A DNA stretch of 64,000 nt from Clytia hemisphaerica (lineage: Eukaryota > Cnidaria > Hydrozoa > Leptothecata > Clytiidae): contig CACVBU010000603.1 in assembly GCA_902728285.1 (NCBI GenBank), forward strand, positions 1,462,066 to 1,526,065, in the 5' to 3' direction. The translations under genes and the position numbers were made by a program. The notes under the pieces were generated by a model. That model ran no database searches and had not been told where the DNA came from. It was given only the letters and a program-made list of their open reading frames with translations. This document shows positions 45,128-55,900 of the stretch, piece by piece. The first letter of the stretch is position 1; each line of letters opens with the position of its first letter.

Positions 45128-45571
45128 CTATTTGGGGAATCCACCTTTACGCATGATCATGACTTTTGAAAATAAAATTCTTTGAGCCACTAAAATTCTT
45201 TCCAATTTTCTTATATCACTTAGATGATCTGGGAGATCAAAAATTTGAAGTTTGTTAGAAACAGACTGGCATGGGATTTCTCCCTTCATTAATTTTCTAT
45301 GACAGGTTGTGCATACGTAGAAATTACCATCAAACGAGGTTACAGGATTAAAATTTTCTATTTCTTCAAAGTTGATCAATGAGAACTTTTGTTCATCAAA
45401 ACCAAACACAGATTTTTTAAACATACACCGGTTACACATTACACAGATGTAGGAAGGGCCCTCATGTTTTTTCTGCCTGAAGTTGTCAACCCTTTTTCCT
45501 AAATCAAGTTTTTTGTTTGATAATATAAGCAGATTTTGCAGCTTTGCGCTTTGCTTCCTTTTCTTGCACAT
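45128..45571 (-). pseudogene. Helentron N-terminal Cys-rich region
   Basis: CVMCNRCMFKKSV, YVCTTCHRKLMKGEIPCQSV and LERILVAQRILFSKV are the usual block before Helitron Rep. A TAG at its end (45128-45130) separates it from QGAICNVPIE, which belongs to the same protein, so this is a decayed joined frame. Confidence 0.7.
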
Positions 45572-45812
45572 GTTTTTCTGATCCTTTATTCAATGCCCGA
45601 CGTACACGTTTTAATTCTTTTTCTTGCTCATGTTTTTCTGATCCTTTATTTAATTCCTGATGCTTACGTTTTAGTTCTTTTTCTTGCTCATGTTTTTCTG
45701 ATCCTTTATTTAATTCCCGATGCTTACGTTTGTTCTTCTTTACCTGTTCATGCTTATCCGTGCCTTGGATTTTTTCAGGTGACCTTTTCTGAGCAGCGTT
45801 TTGTTTTTCCAA
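45504..45812 (-). CDS. Charged repeat ORF (KHEQEKELKRKHQELNKGSE units)
   Basis: Four tandem units of about 18 residues, K-H-E-Q-E-K-E-L-K-R-(K/V)-(H/R) then (Q/R)-(E/A)-L-N-K-G-S-E, encoded by a 54 bp tandem repeat. Highly charged and probably helical. It overlaps the start of the Cys-rich region in another frame and may be the N-terminus of the Helentron replicase joined by a frameshift. Confidence 0.45.
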   Translation of the reverse strand: MEKQNAAQKRSPEKIQGTDKHEQVKKNKRKHRELNKGSEKHEQEKELKRKHQELNKGSEKHEQEKELKRVRRALNKGSEKHVQEKEAKRKAAKSAYIIKQKT

Positions 45813-45920
45813 TAAATCTTTATATTGATCAGTACCTTTAATCTTTTCAACTGATCTCTTTTGTGAAAAATTTTTTTGTCTGCGTGATACTTGCCTTGAT
45901 ACAGTACTATTTATACTTTC

Positions 45921-46850
45921 CTAATCATGAAAATCAGTTTTGAGATAAATGATATTGAAAAGATTTATGTTCTTATACTCAGATCTTATATACTGTTTAA
46001 TTTCTTGTAAGTTGTCAAATTTTAAAAGAATTGAAGTTCCAATACTGCCTTCAACTTGATGGCCTTCGGAGTCTCTGCTATGCGAGTCAAAATAATTTTT
46101 GTTATAGTGCATCACAGCTAAGCAATTTCCAGCTATCACTAAAACTGCACCAGAATGTTGTAATAAGAGTTCCTCCTGAACAAAATTTACTGAAATATTA
46201 CCAGTCTCAAAATAGCCTTCAAAAATGTTGAAATTCAATGCACAAGTGCTACCCCCTATGTCAATTGTGTTAGAAAACTCTTCAACAAATGGAGACTTTC
46301 CTGTGATTCCCAACTTTTTGAAATTCAAATCGCCTTGATCTAAAACATAATCCAAATCATGAGTCTTCCATAGCAATAATTTCCTCAACTGAGCATAGCA
46401 AATAGCAAAAAAACAATTTGAGGAACATTGTATACCTGCAGTCTTGCCAAATTTACTGTTGCCCTGGTGAAATGAACCTTGAACAGTTGGGCCTGGGTTA
46501 AGTTCTATATCGCCTGATAATAGAAGCGTGTAATTTGCTTTAAAAAAAATAAAGTTTGGATCTCCTGCTTTGTACACTACGTTGTTGGGATATTGAACAA
46601 AAATTCCATTTTTTGAAAGATGAAGAAAATCTAAAGGTGTGTAAAGCTCTGTTAGCTCAAAGGACTTTGGGATTGCAAAACATAACAGGGTAAAAAGTGC
46701 TATGAAACGAACAGCTCTCAATAGTTTTAAAAGAGCATTATTGGATAGGTCAGAACCAACAACAATAGATTTAGCGATACATTTCACATTTTTCTGAGAT
46801 GTAAAAGCGAAGCTTCCTATGCGTGCACGATATAACGCAATAGATATCAT
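45921..46850 (-). CDS. ORF with 2A-like motif and C76-type cysteine-protease-like domain
   Basis: A 309-codon intact frame. Residues about 45-62 are hydrophobic (RFIALFTLLCFAI). Near residue 112 lies LLLSGDIELNPGP, a canonical 2A ribosome-skipping signature (D-x-E-x-N-P-G, break before P) at 46488-46540. Directly after it comes FHQGNSKFGKTAGIQCSSNCFFAICYAQL, then W-x3-DLDYVLDQGD and a later GNCLAVMHY. The Q-x-G/A-x-Q-C start, the DLD..L..GD block and the His near the end resemble herpes-tegument-type deubiquitinase domains (peptidase C76) found in other repeats. Position suggests that the Helentron makes it as a separate polypeptide. The protease call is tentative. Confidence 0.55.
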   Translation of the reverse strand: MISIALYRARIGSFAFTSQKNVKCIAKSIVVGSDLSNNALLKLLRAVRFIALFTLLCFAIPKSFELTELYTPLDFLHLSKNGIFVQYPNNVVYKAGDPNFIFFKANYTLLLSGDIELNPGPTVQGSFHQGNSKFGKTAGIQCSSNCFFAICYAQLRKLLLWKTHDLDYVLDQGDLNFKKLGITGKSPFVEEFSNTIDIGGSTCALNFNIFEGYFETGNISVNFVQEELLLQHSGAVLVIAGNCLAVMHYNKNYFDSHSRDSEGHQVEGSIGTSILLKFDNLQEIKQYIRSEYKNINLFNIIYLKTDFHD

Positions 46851-47766
46851 CTTTGCGCACAGATAGAAAAACTGCTCTAACTGTATATAGTATAAAATAA
46901 TCTAGTCAAATTACAATTGTTTTCAAAAATATTATACTTTTAAGAGTTTTTTGTAACTTTAATAACTGACAAGGCAGTTGAATTCTTTATGAGCTGTCGA
47001 TACGCACAAGCTCGGTCGGTCGCAGGCACAGGATCCACACCTGCCCTGGCCACGGGTTGCCGCAAATAGATTCAGAGGTGATTCTCGACCTTGAATCTGA
47101 AGGGCGGGAATAAAAACCACAATCAGATTCAGTGCAGTGAATGATGAATCTGAAAAAAAGTGGCAAAAAAAAAAGAAAAGACGCCTCAATCATTTTTTAG
47201 GGTGAGGGGCAAAAAAGGTGCTTTAAACAGATCCACTAGAAAAATAACTCTATGTGGAACTGGAAAAGTAAAGTTGAAAGTCTATATACTTACTATTTCT
47301 TTTGAGTTAATAATTTTTGTTTTGAGAAGAAGTATGAACACAATGAATTTGCTAGAAATCGATGGATGCAAACCTGCAAACGCTTCTAAAAATGAAATTC
47401 CTCCTTGCCTTCCAGAAGTATGGTGCCTTACGCGTCAGACTGTGAAGCTAATGACACAATAGAGAAAATGAACCTGATCATCTCATTACCTCCACAATAC
47501 CGAACTAATATGAGCTAATATGAAAGATATGACGTAATCTTTAAAAAACCCGCAAAAATTGCCGTGGTTAAACGGAGCGTGCACATGCAACTTTAAATTA
47601 AACTTAGTGAGTTCATCCACCGTATCGAGTACTTTCGTTTTCTAATTTTTGTTCCGATGACACCGCCGCCGCCGCAGAAAGGCTATCGTAATACTTTCGC
47701 TAAGCGAAATTAATAATTTGACGTCAACATTTTTCTGTGCTGCCACGATCCTGAAAATGCAGCAAT
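46851..47766. other. Non-coding stretch between Helentron ORFs and a PHD ORF
   Basis: No exon or recognised repeat. It should contain the 5' end of the Helentron. A short GCC-rich run is at about 47666-47680. Confidence 0.4.
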
Positions 47767-48045
47767 ATGGCAGAAATCAATGAAAATCCTAACAAGGAAA
47801 TGCAACAAAATTATGGGTATTGCACACCCAATAACTGCTTAACAAACACCATCATAGGAGATAAAGACACCTTACAATGTAAGAGATGTGATAGACTTGT
47901 CCATTATGCTTGCTCTGAGCTCCAGGCCTATCAGATTCAGCTTTGTCTGCAATATAAAAGCTGGCGCTTTAAATGTGCAAATTGTGTTACAATAACACCG
48001 CTCATACTTGATGTAAATGCCAGTCAAACATATGACTTAAATTAG
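47767..48045 (+). CDS. PHD-like zinc-finger ORF (LINE ORF1 type)
   Basis: 92 codons from ATG. Cys/His pattern: C-x4-C (YCTPNNC), then QCKRCDRLVHYACSEL, then KCANCV, a PHD-like cross-brace, with LQAYQIQLCLQY between. This head is common at the start of ORF1 of CR1/L2-type LINEs and other repeats. The frame stops soon after, and no EN or RT follows. Probably a relic; it could be a small host protein. Confidence 0.5.
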   Translation: MAEINENPNKEMQQNYGYCTPNNCLTNTIIGDKDTLQCKRCDRLVHYACSELQAYQIQLCLQYKSWRFKCANCVTITPLILDVNASQTYDLN

Positions 48046-48241
48046 CATTTATAATTATCTTTACGCGTCATCAACATAGCTTGACGGCTTAAAAGAACAA
48101 TACGAAATACATCAGAAATGGTACAAATACTAAGTAAAACAGTTTATAAAGACACAAAATGAGTCAATAATAGAAATAGAAAACTGTAGAATTATTGCAA
48201 AGCAGACGGAAAAGTATAACATAAATACAGAAGATACTCAC

Positions 48242-48766
48242 TAAAGAACACTGTGTTGGAACAACTTTCGCGAGACAACCACTTTTTGAAACCAATTGCA
48301 CTGCTGACTCGTTAACTTTTCCGTATGATAGGGTCAAAACATTTTCAGAGTACATTTTCAAAACATTTTTAGGTTTTTCTTTAAAAACACAACATAATTT
48401 TTCGACTTTACAAATCGCACGATTCACATAAGTAGGTGGGACAATTTCAACTCTTTGAACTTCCATCACATACGATTTCGACGCGGCACACAACTTTGGG
48501 GCATCGCTAACAATTTGACACGAAAGTGTTTCGTCATTCTTTAGCAAACTCGGTGCATATTTCAAAACTGCCAATGCTTCATGAATTGTTTCATGACCTA
48601 ATTCATCCGGATACTTTGAAAACACATCATAGTAATCAGTGTACAATTGTTCTATTTTATCAAAAAGATTCAAAAGTGTTAATTCATCATTTTTTGTAAA
48701 TTTCCTCTTTCGATAAACAAGCTTCAGAAATTCGATCGACTCGTGAATGTTAATGCCACACAGGAA
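48242..48766 (-). CDS. Orphan coding exon, unknown protein
   Basis: Minus strand: the acceptor AATGTCAG precedes TTCCTGTGTGGC and the donor GTGAGTATC follows TCTTTA, giving 525 nt open in phase 0-0 (175 residues). It begins FLCGINIHESIEFLKL, continues with helices (LNLFDKIEQLYTDYYDVF), a Cys-containing middle and ends AKVVPTQCSL. Strong sites and a long open frame in AT-rich DNA argue for a real exon. The family is not recognised. The exon at 51377-51506 on the same strand does not join it in phase directly. Confidence 0.45.
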
Positions 48767-48972
48767 CTGACATTAGGAGTTGTACCCGTCAATAAACATA
48801 TATTGTACGGCTAAAACAAAATAGCACAAAAACTAAGTTACAACTTTATCCTTGACAAAATTCACAAGTCCTAAGGTCTGTATTAACTAAACATACAAGA
48901 CATGCAAAGCCTCTTTACAATAGTACAATAATACAATGGAGACAAGCATACAACAAGAGATGAATACAACAA

Positions 48973-49537
48973 TAGCCTGGGAATTCGAGCGTTAAACTAT
49001 TTTCACAGTCTAGTTTAGGATATTTTTGCTGCTTGTTTAACGCTTGGCGCAGGTAACTCGCCTGCAGGGAGATTTTTCCCTGCAATGCAGGTTCGGCCTG
49101 ATTGGCCAGCTTTCGGCGTATTACTTAGCAGTACTTTCGCGCGCATTTTGATAATTTCGATGCGCACGCATAATTTATGGAAAAAGCTGACTCTGCAGAA
49201 AAAAGGAAAACAAATGAAAATGAAATCATAGATTCATTTCAAAACAAAATCGCTGTTGGCTGGAAGTCTAAATACATGTGGCTGATGTTTTTTATTTGGT
49301 TTTTAGTAGCTTTGAAAGTCTTTATAGATTGTGGAAGAGTTTTATGGTAAGTTGATTATGTGTGTTTGCCTGAGTTTCCAAAGTTCAGAAACTCTGTCAA
49401 CAAGGGTTCATACACAGACTGTTTATAACATTCTGTGTCAGACTAATCTACCTGCACCAAGCTCTATAATTTTAGAACTTTGTGAGGTGAGGTATTTTTT
49501 GTTTTTTCTAAAATTATGAGCTTGGATTCCCAGGCTA
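48973..49537. mobile_element. 565 bp MITE, TAGCCTGGGAAT termini (copy 1)
   Basis: The left end TAGCCTGGGAATTCGAGCG and the right end GCTTGGATTCCCAGGCTA are inverted. The whole unit is a close reverse-complement match to 62059-62623. Confidence 0.85.
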
Positions 49538-50330
49538 CCCACTAACCTGAAACGGTTTCTCATGTCTCCACCCCATTTTTCTTTCTACCAATAAAAGTGA
49601 AATCTCACTTTTGCCCCTGGGACAAAATCAGCGTCTCTTTTGGGTATTTCCCTCACCTTTTGTCCCATAAAACAACAAAATAAACCATAAGACACGCACT
49701 TTTTTTCTGTGTTGGTGAGATGAAGCATGCTGTATTGCATACTAACGTGAAAAAACTTCTCGTCTCCCATCATAAGACGATGTTAATTTCTTTAACTCGG
49801 ACAAATTAGTTTTCTCCGTGCGTGTTCGAGGTTCGAGTTATGGAGACTCGACTTTAGCTCTAAAGGATAAAAAGTTTTTTCCTTCTTCCTTTTTCATCTT
49901 CATTTTCTAAATCTTTATGAATTATTTTTCTCAAAAAAATTAAGCTCTCTGAATTATCTTTTCAACGGTAAATGATTTGTTAGACTTGAATTGAAGCATG
50001 AGATTGTATACAAGAATTAGTGCAAAAATTAAGCTAATGGGCTTTAGATTCAATCTGTCACATGCGACCATCGACCATACATCATTAGCAGAGAAGCGTT
50101 ATACCGGGTGTCCCAGAAAAAAGTCCCCCTCTTTGAAGTGAATTTTCTCGAGTTCTATGAACCTTTAAAGAATCAATTCTTTTGCATTTGAAAGAGGAAG
50201 GATAACTTAAATTTTGTCAATTAGATAAAAAGTTATCGTCTAAATTCTAAAACATTACTTTTCAAAAAAGTCGAAAAATGAGAGTATCAAATCAACCAAG
50301 TTCTTTCAGAGAATACAGATTACATTGTTC
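49538..50330. other. Non-coding stretch
   Basis: AT-rich; no exon, RNA gene or clear repeat seen. Confidence 0.4.
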
Positions 50331-50490
50331 TTATTCATGATATGCACCGTTGCAATGTCTTCCGTTCCACCCAATAGCTGATTGGTTGAAAGTGACGTAT
50401 TGACTGATTTTACGTCACTTCCAACCAATGAGCTATTGGTTCCGTGACGTAATGTCAGAAGACATTGCAGTGGTGCATATCATGAATAAA
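50331..50490. mobile_element. 160 bp palindromic MITE (TTATTCATGATATGCACC), copy 1
   Basis: Inverted ends TTATTCATGATATGCACC and GGTGCATATCATGAATAA, with an inner inverted pair around ACGTCACTT. A relative lies at 51842-51990. Confidence 0.8.
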
Positions 50491-51376
50491 AGGGTTATGA
50501 GGAAAATTCCTGAAATGCACTTTCATCCTCACTACTTGAACTTAATAGTGCATAACCAATTACTTGCATTAGTTTTAACAATTTACATTTTTAGCTTGTC
50601 AAACTTTTAACTTTGTGGTGTCCGAGCTGTTCGGAAAGATCACCTTTTTGATGTTGAGCTGAAAATCCAAAATTGAAAGCTTGTTTTACAAGATGAAGGA
50701 GTGCGCTCGGATTTTGATAGCGCTCTGCATCTCACCTCAATTATTTCAACTAGAAAAGGTCACGAGTTCCAATCCCACAGTTCATTTCGAAATGATTGGA
50801 AAACCGTTTATTACCTTTCTTTTGATGTTGTAAGTTTTTAACATGCAATTAACGCAAAGGAGGATGGGATTGCAAGTCGTACAAACGAATAGATTTGTGT
50901 AGATCGGTTACTATTTTTAGATTCGGTGCGTTGTGCTTTTTAGTAGCACACCAAAAGACCTGAAAAATTAGATGAGGATCAAGCAGTAAGCCCCCAATAC
51001 GCGAGAACCTGCCAAAAATACCTTCAATAAACAAAGTGATGATTTCCAAAAAAATTCTATTTGTTCTTTCATATTATGATTACAAAGAATCAACCGAAAA
51101 ATAAAAAGACGAAACAAACAAACAAACAAAAAAACGAACAAAAATTCCAACATAAAAAAATTCAATGAAATAAAATTCTATGCAATAAGAAAATAATACT
51201 CCACTATCAAATAATGAGTGGAAATAAATAAATTCCTTCACCTTTGACTCGCTTCCAGTCTCCTAACATCGAGAAGAATCTTTGAAAGCGAATTTAAGCA
51301 TCGGTAGATAACCCGCGAACGTGTAAAGGTTTCCTGCAGCCTCTGTTCACGCCACGGTTCTTTTCTAATGGCTAAC
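50491..51376. other. Non-coding stretch
   Basis: No secure exon. A GAGTTCCAATCC word near 50768 recalls a pol III B box, but no matching tRNA fold was found. Confidence 0.4.
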
Positions 51377-51506
51377 CTGAAAGCAAGGGAGGTATGCCCG
51401 CTGGATCTGCTTTGCTTCTGAAACGAATATCCGCTTGAGTTCTCGTTCTAGCAGCAAATCCGATCCTTGCACTGCGCGCGTCTTGATAATCCTGCCAAAA
51501 GGCCAT
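51377..51506 (-). CDS. Probable first coding exon, unknown protein
   Basis: On the minus strand CACCATGG gives a strong start context. The 43 codons that follow (MAFWQDYQDARSARIGFAAR, then basic and Pro-rich ADPAGIPPLL) end TCAG|GTTAGC in phase 1. The surrounding DNA is less AT-rich, with CpG sites, as at a promoter. No partner exon was found. Family unknown. Confidence 0.4.
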
Positions 51507-51841
51507 GGTGCGAACGGAGGCTACAGGAGACCCGGGTTCGTGGTCGCAAATATATATCCATAGATCCCTAACTATCGCGTAGACGAACAGAAATGTTTGT
51601 GAAAATACGAAACGCGATTGGTTGAAACTCATATAAACAATAAATTTCTGCTCGTTCAAAACTTGATGCGCGGAGACGGGCTAGTGCAAACAAAGTGACA
51701 ATCCGACAACACATAAACACCACCAAAATATTCTAATCCAACATATTCTGCTAACATCCAAAATACGTAGTTCAGGGTAAACGTAATCTTTTAAGTTCAA
51801 CAACCATTTAAGGCCCTAAAAGCACGATTGAAGTACAATTT

Positions 51842-51990
51842 ATGATATGCACCACTGGAGAGTCTTCTGAGAACTTTAAAAATTTTCCACCCAATACGTC
51901 ACTTAAACAACAGAAAAAGTGACGTATTGGGTGGAAGAAGAACAGAAAAGTTGCATAATTTCGTGAAGTCATTGCAGTGGTGCATATCAT
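51842..51990. mobile_element. Palindromic MITE (ATGATATGCACCACTG), copy 2
   Basis: Inverted ends ATGATATGCACCACTG and CAGTGGTGCATATCAT, with an inner AATACGTCACTT / AAGTGACGTATT pair. Same family as 50331-50490. Confidence 0.8.
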
Positions 51991-52939
51991 GAATACAAGT
52001 TCATGTATATATATTTTTTCTTCGACGGAGACGGTCAGTTTCTGATTTGTCTTCTAGATCCTGATCAACTGAGAACTGTATCAGTAAACAAACGCTTTTA
52101 CCGTCCTCGATTTTGCGGGTCAAAACTGAGGGTTATTCCAAAAATGTTCAGTCACTCCACCGTCCTCGAAAGTGCAGATACATAAATTTTCTCTACCAAG
52201 AACGAAAAATAAAAACAAACAGTAATTGCAAGAGCTTGGAGTCGGCAGAATATCTGGGTAGGTTAGCTATAAAAATATATAGAAGTATTTTCCCCCGCTT
52301 TTTTAAAAATATATCTTATTTATAATACCTTTGAATAAACAATAATATAAGATTCAAAAAATTAGTGTTCTATCCAAAACAAATAAGAATTTTTTATAAT
52401 AAGAATTTTTGTGTAAAGTGCTAGCTATCTATCGTTCTGGTTCGTTTTGTCCAATAAAGACGTGTCGAAGATCTAATTTCTTTTAAGGTGTGGCAAGAAA
52501 TTCAACCAGTGAGTTGATGAGAGTTGATTCACCAAAACAAAGCAGACATATTTGATCTGAAATATCTGCAACAATTTTACAGAGTTAGAAAAAATTAATA
52601 AATTAAAACGAAAAAAAAAATATTCCTCTTTTCATATAGAAATTTTAGTGCAATTGTGTCAAGAAACGTCGTCGTAATTCATTACGTAATTCTGTGTGTA
52701 TCTATCATAAGAGCTCTTATAAGGATGTTTTGAGATGAATTGTGGCGTGGAAATTAGCCAACCATGTACAAGAACATATCTATCAGCCCGACAAGTTCGA
52801 AGGCTAGGTTGTGACAGTCCCCTCACAAACTAAACAATCTTTCACTTTGTGAAGGGACCTTTCTGGATCTGAAGTTGCCTTGAAACTCGACAATTACTCA
52901 CGCAACCCAAGAAACGGGAAGAGAACACCTGACATTAGA
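51991..52939. other. Non-coding stretch, 3' flank of tomosyn
   Basis: No exon seen. It presumably holds the tomosyn 3' UTR. Confidence 0.4.
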
Positions 52940-55900
52940 TCACCACTGATACCATTTCTTCTTTTGAAATTTGTCCGCGAGCGCTTGGGCAGCCGAAGCG
53001 TACGAGCGGGCGTTTTCATTCATTGCTGCCGTTTTGTCTTCAAGAACACTGAGCTTCTCACCACGCTCGATCAAAGCCTGTAGGTGACAAAGGAAGATAA
53101 GGAAGATCAAGAACTGATATCCGTTTCATGATTTATTTTCCTTTACCTTACATTTTGAGAAAAAATTGGGGAAAAAATTGGATTTTACTACTTACTGGAG
53201 TATAAAATATTCCAATAAAATCTTGTTGCTAATATTGAAAGCAATAAAATACGAACCCCACTCACAATTTTTGGATTTTGAAGTATACCTAGTAGAATTT
53301 TACAGTCAACCCTCACAGAAACCCTCCTAAATTTTTTGAACAAACTCTTGTTGCACCTCAGCGAAATCTAGTTCTCTCCAATGGGTTTTCCAGAAAAAAA
53401 TTGAATTTAGGGGGTGGAGGATATAACATTTTTTGGAAATTTACCCCCCGGACAAGGCAAATTTTGTAGATTTTCACTTCCCCTGGACACTATATCCTTC
53501 ACCCCCCCCCCATGTACTAACATTTTCTGGGAGAGCCCAATCTCATTCCAATGGGCTTTAGAGCACAAGGAGAGGACAGAGTAATCTAGGAACTGCGTGA
53601 CTTCTAACCACGACAAAAATATCACTTACCATTTTAGCACGACTGATGACGTCATTCGAATTCTCCACTTGCTGTTGAAGGTGGCTCATCCCGCGTCCTG
53701 GAATGTATTCCGCTACCCTTGACCCGCTATTTCCGCTCTTATCTCCAACTGAGAGTAAATATAGTAAAACAATTGAAGGATTAAAATTGGAAAAACACGG
53801 CTATAAAATTCAAATACCGTATTACTTCGAATAAACGCCCGGTGCGTTTATCTAATTTTTTCGATTTTAGGAGATGCGTTTATTCGAGGGGGGGGGGGCG
53901 TTTAAAAGAAGGGGGCGTTTATTAAAGTATTTTAGTCTATAGTCGAATATTTAGAGCAAATATACCCTTTGTTTTAGTTCTTTATCAGGATTCTAGTGCA
54001 AAATTTCTTTGGTTCAACGACTAAAATTGCATCGAAAACTGCTCTGGTTACAAGAAATAACTAAAATCTTCCTTTTCAAACCCAGTTAACACTGGTATTG
54101 AAGTATTAAAGTCACACGTTTCTAATAAACGCCCCTCTCCTAAAGGGGCGATTATTCAAAGGGTGTTTATTCGAGGAGGCGTTTATTAAATAAGTTTTTC
54201 GAAGTAATACGGTAACACTTTTTAAAGGCGATGTTCCTCATCACACCATAATGAAAAAAGCTCAAAAACATGGAGCTTACAAAGTTCTTCTCTGTCCAGA
54301 CTTGATGGTGCGGATGTGAAGAAACTTTCGATGAAACCTTTTGGTCGTTGTTCGGGTAATCCGCACAATTTGAACAAACACCCATAACCGTCCACAAAAC
54401 TCTCCCTGAAAGTAAGAAGAGAATGTAAATATCTATTTAGTCAGTTTGTTTCACATAAAATAGCTGGTTTTCGTAATTGCCATAACATCCCGGCGAAATA
54501 TGTATAACACACAAAAAGACCATGTCTAAACGTCGGAAAAATGAACACTAGGAGAAGCAAAAAGCTGAAAGAAATTGCAACAACTCGAAAAAGGAGAGAG
54601 GGGAAGGTTTTCATATCTATATAGTATTATAGTTTTAAAATAGAAAATGGTGGAATTACTCTTTTTCTTTGGTGAAAGCGATCCGTTGAATCTCGGTGGG
54701 AGTTGTGAGGAAGGTCGCTTCTCCTCCCTTCCCTACTGTGAATGTTCTGATCATTCTGAAAAAGAAAAAAAAGTTCTAACTGTAAACAAACTTTTCTTTG
54801 ATCCAGTGAGTGGGTGGACTGCTGTTAAAATCAGAAAATTTACAGAAAATCGTCTGCTCGATTCCTAGAAAAGTTTACAGATCTAAGGGAATCTTTGCAT
54901 AGTTATAAATATGCGATAAACGTAACTTAAAGAAAATCCTGCCATTTTGGGAGCAGACACTTCGATCTGTAGAGACTTTTACGCTTCCATAATCGAAGTC
55001 ACGTTAAAATAGATGAACCATAACTAACAGAGAACCTTTAAAAACAATAACACTTACCTGTAATCTGCCAGTGAGATACCACATTCAACGTCTAGTAAGG
55101 GTCGTAATGAAGGTAAGCTGTATATCTTGATATGACCGTCAGTGTTCAAACAACTTATGCAGTTGCCACCTGTGAAATAGTAAGAAAAAGTGGTGTAAGT
55201 GTGATGAGATATGTTTTCATTTTGTTAGAGATTCGACAACCATCATAATACACCTTTTTACGGTTAGTTGCTTCGTATAAAAAGTCACCAAAATTTCGAG
55301 TAAACAAAACATCTCATTGCCTAAAAGCAAAAACATAAACAAAAAAATGTCCAGAGTAAGAAGAGCACAGAAAGCACATTTTTCTCGGGAGTTTCTAAAC
55401 GCCGATCAGAAATGACTACCACGACCGGCGATAAATTTGGGTTATCGAGTTTTTTCTCTTTCTCCAGCGTAGAGTGTTTGTTCTCTCCTAATCATTTGAA
55501 TATATCTAATATTGAAGAGTAAGCTCGCCCCCGTCTCATCTAACTAAAGCCACGTGTCGAGTACGTAAAACAACCATTTCGACGCTCTTGGAGGTTGATT
55601 ATGGTGTCAATTTCTATCTTTTATATTTTGTATTATCAGCATCACAATAATTAGTGGCACAAAATTTTTTGAAAATGGTTTGAGAAGCTTTGTATTTCAT
55701 CATCAGATTGTTATTTCTGTCAAAATTGGTAATTTTGTCAGCATAAAGACAATAGAATAATTGATTAGATTTATATCTCTAAAACTGGCCTTCCCAATTT
55801 TTTCCTACTGACAAGTTCTATCTATTCATACTAAATTCATCTTATTCAGCATAATTAAAATATTTGGTTTAACAAAGCTTAAAAACATCATACTTAATGA

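Larger units (their letters stand above)
39230..46850 (-). mobile_element. Helentron-type rolling-circle element, decayed, nearly full length
   Basis: On the minus strand, from 46850 down: a 2A/protease-like ORF, a charged-repeat ORF, a Cys-rich N-terminal Helitron region, a Rep (HUH) domain, a Pif1-type helicase and an AP endonuclease. A C-terminal endonuclease after the helicase defines the Helentron branch of Helitrons. Stops (45127, about 44880, about 44622) and frameshifts (near 41300, 40750, 39500) break the Rep-helicase frame, and a LINE is inserted at 42133-43238. The termini (hairpin, end motif) were not located. Confidence 0.75.

Noticed and set aside
50690..50790. tRNA-like stretch with GAGTTCCAATCC
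   Set aside because: B box imperfect and no acceptor-stem pairing found.
54647..54868. 73-codon plus-strand frame in a tomosyn intron
   Set aside because: No recognised motif, no splice context, and it lies in repeat-rich intronic DNA.
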